From assembly GCF_030065535.1 (NCBI RefSeq), contig NZ_JASJND010000001.1, positions 248,001-312,000 on the forward strand: a stretch of 64,000 nt of DNA. The letters run 5' to 3'. The position numbers were made by a program, and so were the translations under genes. This stretch comes from Microbacterium dauci (lineage in GTDB: Bacteria > Actinomycetota > Actinomycetes > Actinomycetales > Microbacteriaceae). Every line of letters starts with the position of its first letter. The stretch's first letter is position 1. This document shows positions 35,334 through 44,184 of the stretch, in pieces. The notes under the pieces are model-generated. The model was given only the letters and a program-made list of their open reading frames with translations, searched no databases and was not told the DNA's origin.

Positions 35334-35738
35334 TCAGTCCGCTTCGGGAGTGAACGACAGCGACAGCGAGTTCATGCAGTAGCGGTCGCCGGTCGGCGTG
35401 CCGAACCCATCGGGGAACACGTGCCCGAGGTGGGACCCGCAGTTCGCGCAGCGAACCTCGGTGCGGACCATGCCGTGACTGTTGTCCTCGATGAGCTCGA
35501 CTGCTTCGGGGCGCACCGACTCGTAGAAGCTCGGCCACCCGCAGTGCGAATCGAACTTCGTGCCGCTCTGGAACAGTTCCGCACCACAGGCGGCGCACGC
35601 GTACAGGCCGGCGCGGCTCTCGTCGAGCAGTTCGCCGGTCCAGGCGCGCTCGGTTCCGGACTGCCGCAGCACGGCGTACTGCTCCGGGCTCAGCTCCGAG
35701 CGCCACTGCTCGTCGGTCTTCTCCACGCGATAGCTCAT
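35334..35738 (-). CDS. msrB: Peptide-methionine (R)-S-oxide reductase
   Basis: MsrB repairs the R-epimer of methionine sulfoxide in proteins. The 134-residue protein has the four zinc ligands Cys48, Cys51, Cys97 and Cys100. The catalytic Cys121 is in DRYCMNSLSL, and a probable resolving Cys66 lies in KFDSHCGWPS. The length is normal. The start has a GGAAAG Shine-Dalgarno. It is a stand-alone MsrB without a fused MsrA. Confidence 0.96.
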   Translation of the reverse strand: MSYRVEKTDEQWRSELSPEQYAVLRQSGTERAWTGELLDESRAGLYACAACGAELFQSGTKFDSHCGWPSFYESVRPEAVELIEDNSHGMVRTEVRCANCGSHLGHVFPDGFGTPTGDRYCMNSLSLSFTPEAD

Positions 35739-35826
35739 GAGTCTTTCCTTCCGCTCGTCCTATTCAACCCGACGAACCGCCCGTGTGTTCCGAGGCTCGA
35801 GTGGCCCCGCCGGATACCGTGAAGCT

Positions 35827-36114
35827 GTGTCTCTCTCCGACCGCGATCGTGCGCTTCTCGACTTCGAGGGTCGCTGGACCGCGCACTCGGGTGCCAAGGA
35901 GGAGGCGATCCGGACCGAGCTCTCGCTGACCCCCGCCCGCTATTACCAACTGCTGGCACGCCTTGTGGAGACGGCGGATGCCGTCGCCTACGACCCGATC
36001 CTCGTCCATCGGTTGCGGCGGATCAGCGACGCGCAGGAGCGGATGCGGTATGAGCGTGCCCGGCCTCTCAGCGGTGCGCCTCACGCACAGGTTGCACCGA
36101 ATGCGTCTCGATAG
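35827..36114 (+). CDS. DUF3263 domain protein, putative DNA-binding
   Basis: The 95-residue protein contains LSDRDRALLDFEGRWTAHSGAKEEAIRTELSLTPARYYQLLARL-type sequence, the DUF3263 family, which looks like a small helix-turn-helix domain. Members are found throughout the Actinobacteria and nearly always sit beside a LytR_C protein gene, as here (9-bp gap). The function is unknown. The GTG at 35827 gives the conserved start; the frame extends upstream without family similarity. Confidence 0.82.
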   Translation: MSLSDRDRALLDFEGRWTAHSGAKEEAIRTELSLTPARYYQLLARLVETADAVAYDPILVHRLRRISDAQERMRYERARPLSGAPHAQVAPNASR

Positions 36115-36123
36115 AATCCACGT

Positions 36124-36747
36124 GTGACGTCACCCTCTCCCGCGCAGACCCGCGCGGATGCCTCCGCCGACCGCGAGTCAGGTCACGGCTTCCCGAAGGA
36201 TCGATTCGATGGCCTCGAGCGCGGACACGGTCGAAGCGGCGCGCACCGAGCAGAGCACCCGCGTCTCCGGGTGGGTGCGATCGTGGTGTGGTCCGCGGTC
36301 GCGACGGTCGTCCTCATCCTCGCGGGGGTCTTCGGGACGATGCTCGCCACCGGTCGGCTCGATTTCGCACCGGCACCCGCCGCAACCGAAGGCGCCGGCC
36401 CGGTCGCGCCGATGGTCGACACGTCGTATCCGGTCCTGATCCTCAACGCGACCGATCAGGCGGGTCTCGCGGCCGAGCTCCGCGACGTCGTCGTCGAGGC
36501 CGGGTGGGCCGAGGGCGACGTGCAGGAGAGCAACGCGAGCTCGACCGACTTCGAGACGACCACCGTCTACTACCCGAGCGAAGCCGACGAAGCCGCTGCG
36601 CGCGGGCTCGCCGATGTGATCGGCGGCGCCGAGGTCTCGCTCGACGACACGTATCAGGTCGTCGGTGATCCGAGCACCCCGGGCGTCGACGGCGAGCTCG
36701 GCGCGCAACTCGTCATCGTGGTCGGACTCGATCACCGGACGGAATGA
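36124..36747 (+). CDS. LytR C-terminal domain membrane protein
   Basis: The 207-residue protein has a ~50-residue polar cytoplasmic start, one membrane helix (VGAIVVWSAVATVVLILAGVFGTML) and an extracellular LytR_C domain (YPVLILNATDQAGLAAELRDVVVEAGW to QLVIVVG). It lacks the LytR-CpsA-Psr catalytic domain, so it probably binds wall or other ligands rather than ligating polymers. A TAGAAT box lies exactly 6 nt before its GTG start, suggesting a leaderless promoter separate from the DUF3263 gene. Confidence 0.83.
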   Translation: MTSPSPAQTRADASADRESGHGFPKDRFDGLERGHGRSGAHRAEHPRLRVGAIVVWSAVATVVLILAGVFGTMLATGRLDFAPAPAATEGAGPVAPMVDTSYPVLILNATDQAGLAAELRDVVVEAGWAEGDVQESNASSTDFETTTVYYPSEADEAAARGLADVIGGAEVSLDDTYQVVGDPSTPGVDGELGAQLVIVVGLDHRTE

Positions 36748-36754
36748 CGCCGTG

Positions 36755-36778
36755 CGGCGCCGCCGTGTTTCGGCGCCG
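36755..36778 (+). terminator. Hairpin after the LytR_C gene
   Basis: CGGCGCCG (36755-36762) and CGGCGCCG (36771-36778) pair perfectly around an 8-nt loop, 7 bp after the stop codon. The following bases (TAAACAC) contain no T-tract, so the terminator assignment is moderate. Confidence 0.5.
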
Positions 36779-36879
36779 TAAACACTTCGATGCGCGCGCG
36801 TCAACAAGTGCGAAAACCGCGATTCCGTGCAGTGCGGCGTAGCTAATCTGGCGACGTCCCACAGCTTCAGGAGATTCGC

Positions 36880-37083
36880 ATGACCCAGGGAACCGTCAAG
36901 TGGTTCAACGCCGAGAAGGGCTTTGGATTCATCACGCAGGTCGACGGCCAGGACGTCTTCGTCCACTACTCGAACATCGAGATGTCCGGCTTCCGGGTGC
37001 TCGAAGAGGGGCAGACGGTGGAGTTCACCGTCGGCTCTGGGCAGAAGGGGCCGCAGGCCGAGGCCGTTCGCGTCGTCGCGTAA
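36880..37083 (+). CDS. cspA: Cold shock protein
   Basis: The 67-residue protein is a single cold-shock domain with RNP1 KGFGFIT and RNP2 VFVHYSNI. It binds single-stranded RNA or DNA as a chaperone. The gene has a 30-nt leader after a TAATCT box at 36844-36849 and a clear AGGAG Shine-Dalgarno. This is the compact CspA type, in contrast to the extended cold-shock protein near 48 kb. Confidence 0.95.
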   Translation: MTQGTVKWFNAEKGFGFITQVDGQDVFVHYSNIEMSGFRVLEEGQTVEFTVGSGQKGPQAEAVRVVA

Positions 37084-37107
37084 CCGGTTGGCGCGTATCC
37101 TGCCCGG

Positions 37108-38181
37108 GTGACTCGAACCAAGACGCAGTTCCGTTCGCCTGTCCGTCGCACTCGAGGGCGGCGGTTCATCGTTCCCGTCGTGCTGTCGGCTGTCTTCTTG
37201 GCCGGCTGCACCTCGCAGGCCGAAGGAACAGCGAGCCCGACCGCGAGTCCGACGCCCACGCGCTCCGTGTCGGAGTTCACTCCGACGCCGAAGCCCGTTC
37301 CGGCGAGGGTCGCCGCGCCGTTGCGTGGCACACAGATGGCGACCGCCGACGCCGACCGTCCGGCACTGTCGGTCAAGATCGACAACCAGATCGACGCGCG
37401 ACCCCAATTCGGCATCGATCGTGCGGACATCGTTTTCGAAGAGCTCGTCGAGGGCGGGCTGACTCGCTACGTCGCCGTCTGGCACTCCGACGTTCCCGCG
37501 CGTGTGGGGCCGGTCCGGAGCATCCGACCGATGGACCCCGACATCGCCGGTCCGCTCGGCGGCATCATCGCCTATTCCGGCGGCCAGAGCCGCTTCGTCG
37601 CGATGATGAAGAAGACGGAACTCCACAACGCGATTCATGGTGGCAAGGACGACCGTTTCATGTTCCGCACCGACAAACGACGCGCTCCGCACAACGTCAT
37701 CCTTCAGGCGGATGACGTCGTCACGAACTACGACAGCCTCGACGCGCCGTCGGCGCAGTTCCGCTACTCGCCCGAGGGATGGGCGCCGCTGTTCGGTCGT
37801 GCATCCGACGGCGTCGACATCGTCTTCTCCCAGGCATCCGAGCGAAACTGGAGGTGGAGCGCGGATGCCGGGGTCTATGCACGATCGCAGGCCGGTGTCG
37901 CAGATCGCGTCGACGACGGGACGCGGATCACTGCCGAGAACGTGGTCGTCCTCGAAGTCGACATCGACGGTCGATACGGTCACATCCCGAAGACCGTCAT
38001 GGTCGACGAAGGTCAGGGCTGGGTATCGACGGGAGGGTCGGTGATGAAGGTCACCTGGGAGAAGACGTCCCGCGACGCCCGTATCGTCCTCCGCAATGCC
38101 GCCGGGTCCGAGGTCCGTCTGACCCCCGGGAACACGTGGGTCGAACTCATGCCGAAGTCTGGATCCATCGACGTCCTCTGA
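37108..38181 (+). CDS. DUF3048 lipoprotein (YerB-like)
   Basis: The 357-residue product has a lipoprotein signal (RRFIVPVVLSAVFLAGC) and a Ser/Thr/Pro-rich linker. The DUF3048 domain contains SVKIDNQIDARPQFGIDRADIVFEELVEGG, RVGPVRSIRPMD and FMFRTDKRRAPHN. YerB-like proteins are extracellular; in Bacillus they are part of a cell-surface machinery, but their function is not established in Actinobacteria. It starts 24 bp after cspA and probably has its own promoter. It is followed by the groEL control region. Confidence 0.87.
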   Translation: MTRTKTQFRSPVRRTRGRRFIVPVVLSAVFLAGCTSQAEGTASPTASPTPTRSVSEFTPTPKPVPARVAAPLRGTQMATADADRPALSVKIDNQIDARPQFGIDRADIVFEELVEGGLTRYVAVWHSDVPARVGPVRSIRPMDPDIAGPLGGIIAYSGGQSRFVAMMKKTELHNAIHGGKDDRFMFRTDKRRAPHNVILQADDVVTNYDSLDAPSAQFRYSPEGWAPLFGRASDGVDIVFSQASERNWRWSADAGVYARSQAGVADRVDDGTRITAENVVVLEVDIDGRYGHIPKTVMVDEGQGWVSTGGSVMKVTWEKTSRDARIVLRNAAGSEVRLTPGNTWVELMPKSGSIDVL

Positions 38182-38207
38182 CGCTGTCGTGAAGGACTCC
38201 CCGCGGC

Positions 38208-38236
38208 TTGCACTCCCCATGCCCGAGTGCCAGAAT
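38208..38236 (+). promoter_or_regulatory. groEL promoter with an embedded second CIRCE-like repeat
   Basis: TTGCAC (38208-38213) and CAGAAT (38231-38236), 17 bp apart, are good -35 and -10 boxes. The same stretch contains GCACTC-N9-GAGTGC (38210-38230), the core of a CIRCE element. HrcA could therefore block the promoter here as well as at the canonical CIRCE just downstream. Confidence 0.65.
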
Positions 38237-38239
38237 GAT

Positions 38240-39921
<1,682 letters not shown>

Positions 39922-39947
39922 TCCAGCGCTGATCGCACCTGATCGAA

Positions 39948-39981
39948 ACGAAGGGCCCCTCCGCGAGGAGGGGCCCTTCGT
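39948..39981. terminator. Bidirectional terminator between groEL and the WXG100 gene
   Basis: ACGAAGGGCCCCTCC and its exact reverse complement form a 15-bp stem with the loop GCGA. It lies between two convergent genes and can serve both. T-tracts on either side are short. Confidence 0.85.
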
Positions 39982-39994
39982 CGTTCGCGGGATG

Positions 39995-40282
39995 TCAGCG
40001 GAACAGGCTCGTCGCCGAGAGCTCGGTCTGCGCGTACTGCTGACCGACGGCGCCGAGCGCCGTGCTGATGTCGCCGAGCGCGGCATCCACTTCGCGCTGT
40101 GCCGCCCGCCAGCGTTCGATGACGGATTGGAAGGCGATCGACGCGGTCCCGGTCCACGAGCCCTGCAACTGGGTGAGCTGCCCGAGCATCGCGCCTGTCT
40201 CGCTCTGCACCCGGTCGCCGGTCGCCCTGATGGTGGCGGTCGCGGCCAGCAGCGAGTCGCTGTCGACGGTGAAACTGCCCAT
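39995..40282 (-). CDS. WXG100 family (EsxA-like) protein
   Basis: The 95-residue helical-hairpin protein has the WXG motif at Trp43-Thr-Gly45 (QGSWTGTASIAF), central in a chain of the usual length. WXG100 proteins are substrates and components of type VII secretion. No ESX core gene is adjacent; the only possible relative in the window is the FtsK/EccC-like ATPase at the left edge, 39 kb away. A Shine-Dalgarno (AAAGGAG) precedes the ATG. Confidence 0.92.
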   Translation of the reverse strand: MGSFTVDSDSLLAATATIRATGDRVQSETGAMLGQLTQLQGSWTGTASIAFQSVIERWRAAQREVDAALGDISTALGAVGQQYAQTELSATSLFR

Positions 40283-40398
40283 GTTGTGCTCCTTTCGAGG
40301 GGGATGCCGCCAGCGTAGGAAGCCTCGCCGAGGGGCAGCGTGCCGGCCCCTGCGCGGTGCACAGTGGGCGTGATGCGTCGAGTGTGGAGGAAGTCGCG

Positions 40399-42054
40399 TC
40401 AGGCGTCAGGCGCCGGTGTGCGGGGGAGTGGCTGCGTCGCCAGGTCGAGGTACGGGCCGGCGAACGCGCGGTCGACCGCGAGCGGGAACGACACCGTGAA
40501 GGTCGCACCGCCGCCGGGGGTGTCGGTCACAGCGATCGATCCGTCGAGGGCGCTGACGACGGATGCCACGATCGACAGCCCGAGGCCGGAGCCACCCGTC
40601 TCGCGGGTGCGCGACGAGTCCGCACGCCAGAAGCGCTGGAAGATCTTGCCCCTGATCTGCTCCGGAATGCCCTCGCCGTGGTCGATGACGGCGATCCAGC
40701 CTCGCTCCGCCGCGACCTCCACACCGACGGCGAGCTCGATCGGCGAAGCCTCGGGGGTGTATCGGCGCGCATTGCCGAGCAGGTTCGCGACGACCTGACG
40801 GACGCGGTTCTCGTCCGCGAGCACGATCGGGACCGGATCCGGAGGGAGCTGCGTCGGGATCGGTTCGGTGAACAGCGCCGGCGTCTGAGCCGTCTGCTTC
40901 TCGGCGGGGCGTTGACGGCGGCGCAGCAGCGACCGCGTCGCGCCCGCGATCGACGCACCACGGCGCTTCGGCGCGGGCGCGTCGGCCGCGATCGTCGCGA
41001 TCGGGATCGCAGCGGTCGGCGACTGCCCGAGGAACGTGACGGGGCGGTCCGGGGCCGCCGCGCGCGCGTCGAGCGCGGCGTCACGCGCGATCGGACGCAG
41101 GTCGACGGGACCGACGGCGATGTCGCGCTTCTCGTCGAGGCGGGCGAGCGCGAGCAGATCCTCGACGAGCGCGCCCATCCGGATCGCTTCCTTCTCGATG
41201 CGTTCCATGGCTTGCGCGGTCGCCTCGGAGCCATCGATCGCGCCCATCCGATAGAGCTCCGCGTAGCCTCGTACCGTCACGAGCGGCGTCCGCAGCTCAT
41301 GACTCGCGTCACCGATGAAGCGGCGCATCTGCTGCACGGTGGCATCCCGTTGCCCCATCGCGTTGTCGATGCGGTCGAGCATCACGTTGATCGCAGTCTT
41401 CAACCGGCCGACCTCGGTGCCGGGGGCGATATCGCCCATGCGCTGGCTGAAGTCGCCCTGCGCGATCGTCATCGCCGTGCTCTCGACCTGCCCGAGGCCA
41501 CGGAACGCGAGCGTCACGAGACCGCGCGTGAGGACCGCGGAACAGAGGATGACGAACAGCGCGAGCACCGTGTAGATGCCGATGTAGTTCGTCACGGTCC
41601 GATTCACCTCGGCGAGCGGGAGCGCGATCATCTGGGAGTAGTACTCGCGCGCGCCTGCGATCTCAGCGACGTCGACGCTGACCCGGAACTTGGCGGCGCC
41701 GTCCGACGACGTGAGATCGAACGGGGTCGTGCCGTAGATGTAGCTGCGGTCGATCGGGAAGTCGTCCGGGAAGTCGGGCGCCGGCGAGTTGCCGTCGCCG
41801 CCGCCCGTCGCGACGAGGTCGCCGTCGGCGGTGTACACGGCGATGAAGAAGTCGGTCGGCGCACCGGTCGGCTCGAAGACGGCCTCGCCGTCGTCGACGC
41901 CGACATCGAACAGGCTGCTGACGAGGTCGGTGCTCACCGTCTGCGTGAGGGACTGATCGACGGCCGCCAGCTGCGCGTTGCGCAGGAAGATCATCGTGCC
42001 GACGCCGGCGCCCACGAGCCCGAAAGCGAGGACGCTTACTGTGACGCCGGTCAC
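40399..42054 (-). CDS. Sensor histidine kinase (HAMP, OmpR-type partner)
   Basis: The 551-residue chain has a membrane helix (VTVSVLAFGLVGAGVGTMIF), a ~130-residue extracellular sensor, a second helix (YIGIYTVLALFVILCSAVLT), HAMP, and the dimerisation domain with phospho-accepting His252 in GDASHELRTPL. The N-box (NLLGNARRYTP) and G-boxes (SGLGLSIV) follow. Residues ~344-408, inside the ATPase domain before the N-box, are a Pro/Ala/Arg-rich insertion not usual in the family. The GTG start at 42054 leaves no charged segment before the first helix. The in-frame sequence upstream (WWRGLSLRAK) looks coding but has no ATG, GTG or TTG. It follows the regulator by 84 bp. Confidence 0.88.
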   Translation of the reverse strand: MTGVTVSVLAFGLVGAGVGTMIFLRNAQLAAVDQSLTQTVSTDLVSSLFDVGVDDGEAVFEPTGAPTDFFIAVYTADGDLVATGGGDGNSPAPDFPDDFPIDRSYIYGTTPFDLTSSDGAAKFRVSVDVAEIAGAREYYSQMIALPLAEVNRTVTNYIGIYTVLALFVILCSAVLTRGLVTLAFRGLGQVESTAMTIAQGDFSQRMGDIAPGTEVGRLKTAINVMLDRIDNAMGQRDATVQQMRRFIGDASHELRTPLVTVRGYAELYRMGAIDGSEATAQAMERIEKEAIRMGALVEDLLALARLDEKRDIAVGPVDLRPIARDAALDARAAAPDRPVTFLGQSPTAAIPIATIAADAPAPKRRGASIAGATRSLLRRRQRPAEKQTAQTPALFTEPIPTQLPPDPVPIVLADENRVRQVVANLLGNARRYTPEASPIELAVGVEVAAERGWIAVIDHGEGIPEQIRGKIFQRFWRADSSRTRETGGSGLGLSIVASVVSALDGSIAVTDTPGGGATFTVSFPLAVDRAFAGPYLDLATQPLPRTPAPDA

Positions 42055-42138
42055 CTTCGCGCGCAGGCTGAGGCCGCGCCACCAGCGTGTGACGCGGTCG
42101 TGGGGTTCGGCGGGCGCGGTGTGCAGGGGGAGCTCGCG

Positions 42139-42831
42139 TCAGGACGCGCGATCGGCTTTCAGCATGTATCCGAAGCCGCGCTTGGTCTGGATGAGGGGTT
42201 CGGAGGAGTGCGGATCGATCTTGCGGCGGAGGTAGGAGATGTAACTCTCCACGATGCCGGCGTCGCCATTGAAGTCGTACTCCCAGACGTGGTCGAGGAT
42301 CTGCGCCTTGCTCAGCACCCGGTTCGGATTGAGCATCAGATAGCGCAGGAGCTTGAACTCCGTGGGGGACAGGTCGATCGACGCGTCGCCGACCTGCACG
42401 TCGTGTGTGTCCTGATCCATCGTCAGCTCGCCGGCCTTGATGATCGACTCCTCATCGGCCTGCATCGTGCGACGCAGGATCGCCTGGATGCGGGCGACGA
42501 TTTCGTCGAGGCTGAAGGGCTTGGTGACGTAGTCGTCGCCACCGGCGTTCAGGCCCTCGATCTTGTCTTCGGTCTCGTCCTTCGCGGTGAGGAAGAGGAT
42601 CGGCGCGGTGTACCCGGCACCGCGGAGGCGCTTGGTGACGCTGAACCCGTTCATGTCCGGGAGCATCACGTCGAGGATGATGAGGTCGGGCTCCTCTTCG
42701 AGGACCGCCGAGATGGTCTGTGCACCGTTGGCGACGGCCCGGACCTGGTACCCGGCGAACCGGAGGCTGGTGACCAGCAGGTCCCGGATGTTCGGCTCGT
42801 CGTCGACGACGAGGATGCGCGCTGCAGTCAT
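42139..42831 (-). CDS. OmpR-family response regulator
   Basis: The 230-residue regulator has a receiver domain with the acidic pair Asp10/Asp11 (ILVVDDEPNIRDLL), phospho-accepting Asp54 in LIILDVMLPDMNG, Thr in FLTAKDE and Lys in YVTKPF. The winged-helix DNA-binding domain contains LSPTEFKLLRYLMLNPNRVLSK and VESYISYLRRKID. It forms an operon with the kinase downstream. What it regulates is not evident; the adjacent CPBP protease gene is divergent and a candidate. Confidence 0.95.
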   Translation of the reverse strand: MTAARILVVDDEPNIRDLLVTSLRFAGYQVRAVANGAQTISAVLEEEPDLIILDVMLPDMNGFSVTKRLRGAGYTAPILFLTAKDETEDKIEGLNAGGDDYVTKPFSLDEIVARIQAILRRTMQADEESIIKAGELTMDQDTHDVQVGDASIDLSPTEFKLLRYLMLNPNRVLSKAQILDHVWEYDFNGDAGIVESYISYLRRKIDPHSSEPLIQTKRGFGYMLKADRAS

Positions 42832-42930
42832 AGGTTCATCCTGGCACCGGAATCCATCGGTTTGCTGGACATTCCGCGGGTGTATCGGCGCGCGGTACCA
42901 TCCCGCTCGATCGTGGGTCAGGATGGACGA

Positions 42931-44178
42931 GTGACTTACGCGCCGCCGCCCGCTCCTCGCCCGCTGCCCGCCGACGCCACCGGACCGGGGCTCGCGTTTC
43001 ACCGCCTCGTCTTCGCGCGGCGCCGTTCCGGGTGGTGGACGCCGCTCGTGACGGGTGTCTTCGGCGTCGTCCTCTTCCTCATCGCCACGACGCTCATCAG
43101 CGTCGTGATGGCGATCGTCTCCATCTCGTCCGACCCGTACAGCAGCCCGTTCGTGCTCGTCGACCAGCTCACGACGTTCGACATGCGCAATCCCGGGATG
43201 CTCGCCCTCATCCTCGGTTCGATCATCGTGATGTGGCCCTGCTACCTGCTCGCCTCGTTCGTCGTGAACGGCTCCCGTATCGGCTTCATGTCGTCGGTGG
43301 CGGGGCGGCTCCGGTGGCGATGGATGCTGCTGTGCGCGGCGGCCGCTATCGCCGTGTACCTCGTGATCTCCGCGCTCTCCGCGCTGCTGCCCGCCGAGGA
43401 GTCATCCGGGGCGAACCTCGTCGCGCCGGAGGACAACCCTGCGTTCGTCGCGACGCTGCTCGTGATCCTGCTGGTCGTACCGTTCCAGGCAGCAGCGGAG
43501 GAGTATGTCTTCCGCGGCTACCTCATGCAGACCGTGGGCCGATGGCTGAAGCATCCCGCGTGGGCGATTCTGCTCCCCGTGCCGCTGTTCGTGCTCGGCC
43601 ACCTCTACGACTGGATGGGTCAGGCGAGCGTGGCGGTGTTCGCGATCGCCGCGGGGTGGCTCACGTGGCGTACCGGCGGTCTGGAGGCCGCGATCTCGCT
43701 GCACGTGGTCAACAACGTCGTCGCGTTCGGCTTCTCGGCCTTCGGTCTGAGTGACGCGAACGCGAAGGACACGAGCATCTTGAGCCTCGCCTCGTCGATC
43801 GTGATGATCGGGATCTACTGCGCTGTCGTGGAACTCCTCTGGCGTCGGCGCGGCGACACTCGGCGCACGCTCCGCGTCACGCCGGCTCCGGAACCGGTGT
43901 ACGTCGCACCGACGCCGCCGCAGTACCCCGGGTATCCCGGCGGGTACCAGCCGCCGGTGTATGGCCAGCCGCCGGTGTATGGCCAGCCGCCGGTGTATGG
44001 CCAGCCGCCGGTGTATGGCCAGCCTCCCGTGTACGGGCAGCCGCCGGTCGCGCCGCCGCCCGCGCAGCAGACGGTCGCCGCACCGCCCGCGCAGGCGGGC
44101 ACGCCGGCGCCGCGGTGGGGTGAATACGCACCCGGGTACGAGCCGGCGGACACGTCCGAGGAACCCCGCCGCGACTGA
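42931..44178 (+). CDS. CPBP family intramembrane metalloprotease
   Basis: The 415-residue protein has a proline-rich start, about eight membrane helices and the CPBP (Abi) motifs EEYVFRGYLMQ, FVLGHLYDW and ISLHVVNNVVAF. These supply the glutamates and histidines of a Rce1-like glutamic or metallo-type intramembrane protease. The C-terminal ~80 residues are cytoplasmic and consist of PPVYGQ repeats. The GTG start at 42931 is 99 bp from the divergent response-regulator gene. The substrate is unknown. Confidence 0.87.
   Translation: MTYAPPPAPRPLPADATGPGLAFHRLVFARRRSGWWTPLVTGVFGVVLFLIATTLISVVMAIVSISSDPYSSPFVLVDQLTTFDMRNPGMLALILGSIIVMWPCYLLASFVVNGSRIGFMSSVAGRLRWRWMLLCAAAAIAVYLVISALSALLPAEESSGANLVAPEDNPAFVATLLVILLVVPFQAAAEEYVFRGYLMQTVGRWLKHPAWAILLPVPLFVLGHLYDWMGQASVAVFAIAAGWLTWRTGGLEAAISLHVVNNVVAFGFSAFGLSDANAKDTSILSLASSIVMIGIYCAVVELLWRRRGDTRRTLRVTPAPEPVYVAPTPPQYPGYPGGYQPPVYGQPPVYGQPPVYGQPPVYGQPPVYGQPPVAPPPAQQTVAAPPAQAGTPAPRWGEYAPGYEPADTSEEPRRD
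43951..44040 (+). repeat. Tandem 18-bp repeat encoding PPVYGQ
   Basis: Four exact copies of CCGCCGGTGTATGGCCAG (43951, 43969, 43987, 44005) are followed by one divergent copy at 44023-44040. The unit keeps the reading frame and encodes PPVYGQ. Such a repeat can change copy number without a frameshift. Confidence 0.95.
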
Positions 44179-44184
44179 GTGTGC

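Noticed and set aside
40357..42930. An 858-codon open stretch on the plus strand ahead of the CPBP gene and in the same frame
   Set aside because: It runs antisense to the histidine kinase and response regulator, which have clear catalytic motifs. High GC keeps the opposite frame open; its translation is Arg/Asp/Val-rich without domains.
43951..44040. A CRISPR-like array
   Set aside because: The repeats are contiguous 18-bp coding units without spacers, in frame with the protease gene.
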